A DNA stretch of 7,328 nt from Planctomycetota bacterium (GTDB lineage: Bacteria > Planctomycetota > Phycisphaerae > WQYP01), in the NCBI GenBank assembly GCA_021818565.1, contig JAKATV010000098.1, positions 1-7,328 on the forward strand. The letters are read 5' to 3'. The notes under the pieces are model-generated. The model did no database searches, was not told the origin of the DNA, and worked only from the letters and a program-made list of their open reading frames with translations. A program made the translations under genes and the position numbers. Shown piece after piece: positions 1 through 4,907 of the stretch; the first letter of the stretch is position 1, and each line of letters opens with the position of its first letter.

Positions 1-31
1 GCACTGCTGCTTAATAACACGTCGTGGCGGT

Positions 32-727
32 TCAGGATCTTTTTCGGCGCTGCTTGCCAGCTGTCGGACAGGGCCGTACCAAAAATTTTGCCGCCGCCGC
101 CATGGAAAGTATCACGGGTGGTTTACCATCCGGCCGGGCGGAAATGGCACCGGCCTGGGGGTTGTTGTGTTCAATGACCACGGCGGCCTTGGGTACCAAA
201 CCGCTGGTTTGCGCAAATCGCAAAAATTCGGAGCTTTGATCCACAATCCTGACAATCGCGGTTCTACTGCCGGCCTGCAATTCCGCCAGACTGCATAATA
301 CCGGTGCTTCCACTGTTCCAGCAGACGACGGAATGGGATCACCGTGGGGATCTACCGAAGGGTGCCCCAGTAATAAATCAATTCGCGCCAGAACCGTTTC
401 AGAAATGACATGTTCAAGTTCCTCGGCTTCGCCATGCGCATCCGACCAGTCAATGCCCAGAATTTCAACGAGAAATAATTCCAGCAAACGGTGACGGCGC
501 AATACGTGCAGCGCCAGTTGTTCGCCGGCTCTCGTGAGCCGAACGCCGGCCCGCGGGGCATATTTCGCCAGGCCGGAATCCGCAATGGCTTTGACCATGG
601 TGGTAGCGGTTCCCGCAGTCACCCCGACCAGGGCAGCAAGCTTTCCCATGGGCACATATTTGCCGCGCGACTCCTGCTGCTGCAGCCACAGTTGCTTAAG
701 ATAATTTTCGATGGTTCTGCTGGCCAT
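32..727 (-). CDS. DtxR/MntR-family metal-dependent transcriptional regulator
   Basis: This 231-residue protein matches full-length DtxR-type repressors. Residues 1-72 form the winged helix-turn-helix (recognition region around 31-50, VGVTAGTATTMVKAI). Residues 73-125 form the metal-binding and dimerization domain. Residues about 140-220 form a C-terminal SH3-like/FeoA-type domain, which short MntR proteins lack. By alignment to DtxR from memory, H79, E83, H98, E105 and H106 are kept. The DtxR Cys102 ligand is Glu (E102), as in Mn-sensing MntR, and the N-terminal ligand (DtxR Met10, MntR Asp8) is Asn8. Family members bind operators when loaded with Mn2+ or Fe2+. The ATG at 727 gives the usual N-terminus (IENYLKQLW), although no strong Shine-Dalgarno precedes it. 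It diverges from the Nramp gene, which is its likely target. Family assignment is secure; Mn specificity is inference. Confidence 0.93.
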   Translation of the reverse strand: MASRTIENYLKQLWLQQQESRGKYVPMGKLAALVGVTAGTATTMVKAIADSGLAKYAPRAGVRLTRAGEQLALHVLRRHRLLELFLVEILGIDWSDAHGEAEELEHVISETVLARIDLLLGHPSVDPHGDPIPSSAGTVEAPVLCSLAELQAGSRTAIVRIVDQSSEFLRFAQTSGLVPKAAVVIEHNNPQAGAISARPDGKPPVILSMAAAAKFLVRPCPTAGKQRRKRS

Positions 728-755
728 GCGTGGAAGTCCATAACCCCAAAAATCC

Positions 756-769
756 CGCTCGTACGAGCG
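756..769. promoter_or_regulatory. Perfect 14-bp palindrome upstream of the regulator start
   Basis: CGCTCGTACGAGCG is a perfect inverted repeat with no spacer. It sits about 28 bases upstream of the regulator ATG, in the expected 5' untranslated or promoter region. The position would suit an autoregulatory operator. It does not resemble the DtxR or MntR boxes I know, so its role and its cognate protein are inference. Confidence 0.35.
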
Positions 770-828
770 CCCTGTTTATGATCCGTGATTGCCGCCTGAA
801 AAGCAAGCCGATCACACAAATAGAATAT

Positions 829-842
829 TTTGACTATTCAAA
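829..842. promoter_or_regulatory. AT-rich dyad, candidate metalloregulator operator
   Basis: TTTGA-CTAT-TCAAA is a 5+5 inverted repeat with a 4-base spacer. It overlaps a second dyad, GAATA (823-827) with TATTC (835-839). It lies about 30 bases upstream of the -35 box of the Nramp-facing promoter, between the two divergent genes, where a shared operator would be expected. Bacillus-type MntR boxes also carry TTT...AAA outer arms, but the match is short and could be chance in AT-rich DNA. Confidence 0.3.
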
Positions 843-871
843 GTAATGAACACGAATGCTCAAACTATCTC

Positions 872-900
872 TTGACATTGGCGTGGCGGCATCGTATAAA
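872..900 (+). promoter_or_regulatory. Near-consensus sigma70-type promoter for the Nramp gene
   Basis: A perfect -35 hexamer TTGACA (872-877) is followed by a 17-base spacer and a -10 hexamer TATAAA (895-900), five of six to consensus. Transcription would start near 907, giving a leader of about 158 bases before the Nramp ATG at 1065. The hexamers and optimal spacing are seen directly; promoter function is inferred. Such a strong core promoter fits control by repression, as expected for a DtxR-family target. Confidence 0.6.
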
Positions 901-945
901 GTAACACCATTGGATTGCGAGCCAAGGGCCTTTTCATCATCCGAA

Positions 946-962
946 ATTGCCCCTGGGGTAAT
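946..962. promoter_or_regulatory. GC-cored quasi-palindrome in the Nramp leader
   Basis: ATTGCCCCTGGGGTAAT is an inverted repeat with 8-base arms around a central T and one imperfect pair (G opposite T). It lies about 40 bases downstream of the predicted transcription start. Its one-base centre makes it unlikely to fold as a normal RNA hairpin, so a double-stranded protein-binding site acting as a roadblock operator is the more natural reading. No known box is matched. Confidence 0.35.
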
Positions 963-1064
963 ACGCGGTACACGGGAAGTGCATGAAGATTGCATTAGCG
1001 CGGTGATGGAAGATTTAAAATAAGTTCGCGATGGAAAAAAGCGAATGAAAGTGTTTTCTAAGTT

Positions 1065-2495
1065 ATGAGCGGAATAAATCAAAGTTCAGTATCGAATGGA
1101 TCCGAATTTATCGCTCCGGCTGTCGCGGCTGAAAGCTCATCGGCCCACCCTGGCAATTGCGCCGATCCGCTGACGGGGGAGGATATTTCCCGTGCGCGCG
1201 ATCGCCTGGCGGTGGCCAAGGCCCGCGGTATCGCGCAACCCCATAAGCCTTGGCGCTGGATGCGGCTTTTATGGCTGCTGGCCGGCCCTGGTGTTTTGGT
1301 TTTCCTGGGCGAAAACGACGCCCCGAGCATGTTGTCCTACGCCGCCACCGGATCGCAATTTGGTATTGGATTTTTTTTGCCCTTTATTCTTGCGACATTT
1401 CTGGCCGCATGGATCGTCCAGGAAATGACCGTTCGCCTGGGTTCAGTGACGCACCGGGGTCATGCCGAACTAATATTTGATCGATTCGGTCCTTTTTGGG
1501 GCTTTTTTTCCATGGCGGATCTCATGCTGGGGAATTTTCTCACGCTGGTGACAGAATTCATCGGAATCCGTGCCGGGTTAAGCTACTTTGGAGTGCCGCC
1601 GCTGGTGGCAGTGGGAGGGGCCATCGCGCTTATTCTGGCGGTAACCATGACGCGTCGCTATTGGACTTGGGAACGCATCTTACTGGGGCTGGCTATGTTT
1701 AATGGCCTGTTTATTCCAGTAGCGCTTATGACGCATCCCGATTGGCCCGCGGTGGGGCATGCATTTATTACCTTTGGCCCGCTACCCGGTGGCCTGGGTT
1801 CGCAAAATATTCTTCTGATGATGGCTGATATCGGTGCTACCGTCACGCCGTGGATGCTGTTTTTTCAGCAGGGGGCCACCACCGATAAAGGTATGCAGCC
1901 GGCGGATGTGGGATTTGGCCGCTGGGACACCTCCATTGGCACACTTCTGGCGGCCATATTCGGCATAGCGGTGGTGCTGGCCACAGTCCCGCTTTATACG
2001 CACGGGATTAGCACGGAGAATTATCAGGGAGCTCAATTTGCCCAAGCCTTGCAGCCTTACGTCGGCAAACTTGGTTCCAGTCTCTTTGCCTTGGGCCTTG
2101 TGGAAGCGGGGCTGGTGGCGGCTATCAGCATCTCCACGTCATCCGGTTATGCGTTTGGTGAAGTTATGCATCATGCCCATAGTCTCAATCGCAGCATCAA
2201 AGAGGCGTGGCCATTTTATCTCACACTGCTTGGCTCGGCGATCGCCGCGGGGGCCATCGTCTTAATCCCCCATGCCCCCTTGGAGTTTGTTGTACTGATT
2301 GTCAACGTTATTGCGGTACTGGCCATGCCGCCGGCACTGCTGTTTCTGCTGCTGCTGGTCAATGACCGTGAAGTGATGGGAGAAAGCGTCAATGGCTTAT
2401 GGCTGAATATCGCGGGCATCACGGTGACGGTGCTGCTGATTATCGCCGGGTTGGGTTATGCCGTAACCACTGTATTTCCCAAATTGCTTTCCTAG
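1065..2495 (+). CDS. Divergent Nramp (SLC11)-family divalent metal transporter
   Basis: This 476-residue inner-membrane protein has about 11 predicted membrane helices after an unusual soluble N-terminus of about 65 residues. Nramp signatures are visible: TM1 GPGVLVFLGEND (74-85), MTVRLGSVT after TM3 (121-129), T163-E164, and GATV before the unwound TM6 (257-260). Canonical Nramps couple Mn2+/Fe2+ uptake to protons. Here the TM1 metal motif DPGN reads D85-A86-P87-S88, and the TM6 MPH motif reads T261-P262-W263. The aspartate ligand is kept, but the Asn and the selectivity Met are replaced. The Met is known to discriminate against Mg2+/Ca2+, so substrate range is uncertain. The start is bounded by an in-frame TAA at 1059, but no good Shine-Dalgarno precedes the ATG. 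A small membrane gene follows 12 bases later. Regulation by the divergent DtxR-type protein is inferred. Confidence 0.9.
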   Translation: MSGINQSSVSNGSEFIAPAVAAESSSAHPGNCADPLTGEDISRARDRLAVAKARGIAQPHKPWRWMRLLWLLAGPGVLVFLGENDAPSMLSYAATGSQFGIGFFLPFILATFLAAWIVQEMTVRLGSVTHRGHAELIFDRFGPFWGFFSMADLMLGNFLTLVTEFIGIRAGLSYFGVPPLVAVGGAIALILAVTMTRRYWTWERILLGLAMFNGLFIPVALMTHPDWPAVGHAFITFGPLPGGLGSQNILLMMADIGATVTPWMLFFQQGATTDKGMQPADVGFGRWDTSIGTLLAAIFGIAVVLATVPLYTHGISTENYQGAQFAQALQPYVGKLGSSLFALGLVEAGLVAAISISTSSGYAFGEVMHHAHSLNRSIKEAWPFYLTLLGSAIAAGAIVLIPHAPLEFVVLIVNVIAVLAMPPALLFLLLLVNDREVMGESVNGLWLNIAGITVTVLLIIAGLGYAVTTVFPKLLS

Positions 2496-2507
2496 GGATC
2501 CGACATC

Positions 2508-2744
2508 ATGAACACTGATTTAAAACCTGATGACCATAACGTGAAAAGTACAGAACTTTCTCAACGCCATGATGTGGTGCGCTCGCTCCTGGAAGAAGAT
2601 CAGTTGGTCGCCTTCAAGCAGCGCACGCGCTTCGGGCGACGTAAATTTTCGCCCGGGATGAAGATTCTGCTCTGGGCGTTGCGAATTTATGTGATTGCGA
2701 TGCTGATTATTGTCATCATTCAAATTGTCCGCACCCTGCATTAA
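2508..2744 (+). CDS. Small single-pass membrane protein downstream of Nramp
   Basis: I do not recognize this 78-residue protein. Residues 1-50 are polar and charged, including SQRHDVVRSLLEEDQLVAFKQ, which looks helical. A basic cluster (RTRFGRRK, 39-46) comes just before one membrane helix (about 53-74), which suggests the soluble N-terminus stays in the cytoplasm. The ATG at 2508 has a reasonable Shine-Dalgarno, AGGGA (2494-2498), nine bases upstream and overlapping the Nramp stop codon. The 12-base gap implies co-transcription with the transporter. A GC-rich hairpin follows its stop codon, making it the likely last gene of the transcript. An accessory or regulatory partner of the transporter is possible but is inferred only from position. 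Confidence 0.75.
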   Translation: MNTDLKPDDHNVKSTELSQRHDVVRSLLEEDQLVAFKQRTRFGRRKFSPGMKILLWALRIYVIAMLIIVIIQIVRTLH

Positions 2745-2750
2745 AAAAGC

Positions 2751-2776
2751 CCGCGCCCCCCCATTTTCGGGTGCGG
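2751..2776. terminator. GC-rich hairpin between the Nramp and kdp transcripts
   Basis: CCGCGCCC (2751-2758) pairs with GGGTGCGG (2769-2776) over eight pairs, one of them G-U, around a 10-base loop. It starts seven bases after the stop codon of the small membrane gene. On the plus strand the T-run (ATTTTTA, 2787-2793) comes about 11 bases late. On the minus strand the stem is followed almost directly by six T residues, the better intrinsic terminator geometry, yet no minus-strand gene lies just to the right. It probably ends the Nramp transcript, with modest efficiency. Confidence 0.5.
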
Positions 2777-2787
2777 CGTGCCATAAA

Positions 2788-2827
2788 TTTTTACAAAATA
2801 TTTACATCTCTAGCCTATATTTTTACA
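2788..2827 (+). promoter_or_regulatory. kdp control region: three phased TTTACA repeats and a -10 box
   Basis: TTTACA occurs at 2790-2795, 2801-2806 and 2822-2827. The starts are 11 and 21 bases apart, so all copies face nearly the same side of the helix. A -10-like TATATT (2816-2821) has no good -35 at normal spacing, as expected for an activator-dependent promoter. OmpR-family activators such as KdpE bind T-rich direct repeats with this periodicity, so these are candidate KdpE-type sites for the operon starting at 2902. No kdpE is present in the window, and the link is inference. The third copy would overlap the start site. Confidence 0.45.
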
Positions 2828-2901
2828 GCATCTTGATATCACGCCGGATACCCTTACAGGCATGCAACGCGAAAGCTGCGTGCTTAATAAGGAGTGTCTC
2901 T

Positions 2902-2994
2902 ATGGACGCTTTATATGTTGGAGCCATGATTGTGCTGGGCATTCTTACCTGGCTACTGGTGAAGCTATGTGAATATTTAGGAGATCCAAGATGA
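2902..2994 (+). CDS. 30-residue membrane micropeptide preceding kdpF
   Basis: This short gene encodes a 30-residue peptide, starting MDALYVGAMIVLGILTWLL and ending in CEYLGDPR. It has one hydrophobic helix (about 4-21) and a short charged tail starting VKLCE. It has an excellent Shine-Dalgarno, AAGGAG (2889-2894), seven bases before the ATG, better than that of most genes here. Its TGA overlaps the kdpF ATG as ATGA, so the two are probably translationally coupled. It is not KdpF, because the following gene fits KdpF in length, sequence and position. I have no named family for it. From memory, similar short ORFs with a C-terminal L-C-E motif precede kdpF in some other bacteria, but this is unverified. 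A small regulator or assembly partner of the Kdp complex is the likely role, by inference. Confidence 0.75.
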   Translation: MDALYVGAMIVLGILTWLLVKLCEYLGDPR

Positions 2995-3080
2995 GTATGA
3001 TGGATTTCATCGGTCTGGTGCTGGCGGGAGCGATCCTGATTTACCTGATTATCGCAATGCTTTTTCCGGAGAAATTCTAA
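2991..3080 (+). CDS. kdpF: KdpF, small stabilizing subunit of the K+-transporting ATPase
   Basis: This 29-residue peptide (starts MSMMDFIGLVLAG, ends LFPEKF) equals the length of E. coli KdpF and has one membrane helix spanning roughly residues 5-25. In the Kdp complex, KdpF is a single-helix subunit that stabilizes the KdpABC assembly in the membrane. Its ATG overlaps the TGA of the upstream micropeptide. Its Shine-Dalgarno AGGAG (2979-2983) lies inside that gene, seven bases before the ATG. Its TAA shares an A with the kdpA start (TAATG). The position directly before kdpA is the standard one. Identification rests on size, hydrophobicity, the ending similar to E. coli KdpF and operon position. 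Confidence 0.9.
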   Translation: MSMMDFIGLVLAGAILIYLIIAMLFPEKF

Positions 3081-4858
3081 TGACTCCCAATGCGTGGATT
3101 CAAATGGGACTGTTTGTGCTCGTGCTTGTTGCACTGGTCAAACCGCTGGGCGCTTTTATGGCCCGGGTCTATGAAGGCCAGCCATGCGGGCTTGATAAGC
3201 CGCTGGGATCGTTGGAGCAACTGACCTACCGTGCAGCGGGTATCAAGCCCGATCAGCCGATGACTTGGAAAACCTATGCCGTGGCGTTGCTGCTGTTTAA
3301 TCTGCTCGGCGGAGTGGCGGTTTATGCGCTGCAGCGTTTGCAGGGATTTTTACCCTTGAATCCGGAACATCTTGGTGCCGTATCACCGGACTTGGCGTGG
3401 AATACCGCGATCAGCTTTATCAGCAATACCAACTGGCAGAGCTACAACGGCGAAACCACGATGAGCTACCTGACGCAGATGTTGGCCCTGACTGTGCAAA
3501 ATTTTGTCTCAGCGGCCACCGGCATGGCGGTGCTGGTGGCGCTGATCCGAGGTATCCGCGGCAAACAGACCGACAACCTCGGAAATTTCTGGGTCGATCT
3601 GGTGCGCAGTACGCTTTATATTCTCCTGCCGCTATCGTTTGTGCTGGCCCTGCTTCTGGTTTCGCAGGGCGTGGTGCAGACGTTTGCCCCGTATAAGAAA
3701 GTTCCGCTGCTTCAGCCGGTCAGCTACGTGCAATCCACCACCGGCGCAGGGGGCAAAACGAATAATAAGACCGTATGGGTTAAACACCAGGTATTGCCCT
3801 TAGGCCCGGCGGCCTCCCAGATTGCAATCAAACAACTGGGCACTAATGGCGGCGGATTCTTTGGCGTAAATTCCGCTCATCCATTTGAAAATCCCAACCC
3901 CTTAAGTAATTTTCTGGAAGTTCTGGCGATATTGCTGATCCCCGCATCACTGTGTTACACCTTTGGCCGCATGGTGGGGGACACGCGCCAGGGCTGGGCG
4001 ATCTTTGCGGCTATGTTGATCATATTCGTGCCCCTGATGGTCGGCTGTGTTTGGGCCGAACATGCCGGGAATCCAAAATTGGCGGCTCTGGGGGTGAATC
4101 AAAGTCCGTCTGCCCTGATGTCCGGCGGCAATATGGAAGGAAAGGAAACGCGTTTCGGCGTTACCGATTCCGCCATTTGGGCCACCGCCACCACCGCCGC
4201 TTCCAATGGCTCAGTGAACTCCATGCACGATTCGTATACGCCGCTGGGCGGATTAGTACCGATGTGGCTGATGGAACTGGGCGAAGTGATTTTTGGCGGT
4301 GTGGGGTCGGGCCTGTACGGCATGTTGATGTTTGTCATTGTGGCAGTCTTCATCGCCGGGCTGATGGTGGGCCGCACGCCGGAATATCTGGGCAAGAAAA
4401 TTGAAGCCTTTGAAATGAAAATGGCGACGATTTGCGTGCTGGTTCCACCGGCGCTGGTGCTGGTGACCGCAGCCATCGCTTGCGTCACTGTCATGGGCAC
4501 AAGTGCCATAGAAAACCCCGGTGCCCACGGCTTTTCAGAAATTCTCTACTGGGCAAGTTCCGTAGGGAATAACAACGGCAGCGCTTTCGCCGGATTGGGC
4601 ACCAATGCACCATTCTACAATATTGCCGGCGGCGTTCTTATGTGGGTATCTCGCTATTTTCTCATTGTACCGACGCTGGCGTTAGCAGGTTCCCTGGCGA
4701 AAAAAAAGCGGATACCTGTTTCCAGCGGAACGCTTCCAACGCATGACGCACTGTTTACCGCGTGGCTGGTCGCTACGGTGGTGCTTATTGGCGCTTTGAC
4801 GTTCCTGCCCGCCCTGGCCTTAGGCCCGATCGTTGAATCTTTGCACCTTTGGCATTGA
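3080..4858 (+). CDS. kdpA: KdpA, K+-binding channel-like subunit of the Kdp ATPase
   Basis: This 592-residue polytopic membrane protein is the K+-selective subunit of the KdpFABC pump and belongs to the superfamily of K+ transporters. The four pore-loop filter segments are visible: SNTNWQ (115-120), GTNGGGFF (254-261), ASNGSVN (374-380) and VGNNNGSAFAG (495-505). Other family signatures are GNPKLAALG (330-338), NMEGKETRFG (351-360) and RTPEYLGKK (432-440). It is longer than E. coli KdpA (557), mainly through a longer extracytoplasmic loop around 207-240 and a few residues near 341-350. The ATG overlaps the kdpF stop, and GGAG (3068-3071) lies eight bases upstream within kdpF, so translation is probably coupled. 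A 49-base gap separates it from kdpB. Confidence 0.98.
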   Translation: MTPNAWIQMGLFVLVLVALVKPLGAFMARVYEGQPCGLDKPLGSLEQLTYRAAGIKPDQPMTWKTYAVALLLFNLLGGVAVYALQRLQGFLPLNPEHLGAVSPDLAWNTAISFISNTNWQSYNGETTMSYLTQMLALTVQNFVSAATGMAVLVALIRGIRGKQTDNLGNFWVDLVRSTLYILLPLSFVLALLLVSQGVVQTFAPYKKVPLLQPVSYVQSTTGAGGKTNNKTVWVKHQVLPLGPAASQIAIKQLGTNGGGFFGVNSAHPFENPNPLSNFLEVLAILLIPASLCYTFGRMVGDTRQGWAIFAAMLIIFVPLMVGCVWAEHAGNPKLAALGVNQSPSALMSGGNMEGKETRFGVTDSAIWATATTAASNGSVNSMHDSYTPLGGLVPMWLMELGEVIFGGVGSGLYGMLMFVIVAVFIAGLMVGRTPEYLGKKIEAFEMKMATICVLVPPALVLVTAAIACVTVMGTSAIENPGAHGFSEILYWASSVGNNNGSAFAGLGTNAPFYNIAGGVLMWVSRYFLIVPTLALAGSLAKKKRIPVSSGTLPTHDALFTAWLVATVVLIGALTFLPALALGPIVESLHLWH

Positions 4859-4907
4859 CGTGACGGTATTCCTTTGATCATAAACACAAATTGGAGTTGC
4901 AATAATC

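Larger units (their letters stand above)
728..1064. other. Divergent intergenic control region (337 bases)
   Basis: This gap separates the divergently transcribed regulator and Nramp genes. It holds a perfect 14-base palindrome next to the regulator start (756-769), an AT-rich dyad (829-842), a near-consensus promoter facing Nramp (872-900) and a GC-cored dyad in the predicted leader (946-962). I see no tRNA, repeat array or recognizable riboswitch class (neither yybP-ykoY nor M-box consensus elements were apparent). A 55-codon open frame at 856-1023 overlaps the promoter and lacks a ribosome binding site, so it is not called as a gene. The regulator's own promoter could not be placed confidently; a weak candidate -10 (TATTCT on the minus strand, 827 to 822) lies inside the AT-rich part. 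Confidence 0.7.

Noticed and set aside
785..815. Inverted repeat GTGAT / ATCAC with a 21-base loop
   Set aside because: Only five pairs with a long loop, expected by chance.
856..1023. 55-codon plus-strand open frame between regulator and Nramp (begins MLKLSLDIGV)
   Set aside because: It has no Shine-Dalgarno, its start lies upstream of the near-consensus promoter that it overlaps, and its codon use is unlike the neighbouring genes. It is probably chance, although the frame is fully open.
907..1064. Possible yybP-ykoY (Mn2+) or M-box (Mg2+) riboswitch upstream of Nramp
   Set aside because: The conserved sequence blocks of those classes were not found by eye; a covariance-model search would be needed to exclude a divergent form.
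834..1082. 82-codon minus-strand open frame in the same intergenic region
   Set aside because: It would begin inside the Nramp coding sequence, has no recognizable domain and overlaps the promoter; treated as a chance frame.
1370..1380. Run of T residues in the Nramp gene as a possible frameshift site
   Set aside because: The frame is intact across the run and the encoded residues (GFFLPF) fit a membrane helix, so there is no sign of an error or programmed shift.
2828..2901. Possible c-di-AMP (ydaO-type) or other riboswitch in the kdp leader
   Set aside because: The leader after the inferred start is only about 73 bases, too short for ydaO, and no conserved core was seen.
2710..2994. Longer 94-codon version of the micropeptide starting inside the upstream small membrane gene
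   Set aside because: It would read through the hairpin and kdp control region and has no ribosome binding site there; the ATG at 2902 has an excellent one and gives a clean membrane peptide.
4099..4509. 136-codon minus-strand open frame inside kdpA (and similar long antisense frames in kdpB at 5261-5770 and 6002-6433)
   Set aside because: These are antisense shadows of strongly conserved kdp coding sequence and show low-complexity Ala/Thr/Ser/Pro composition without domains.
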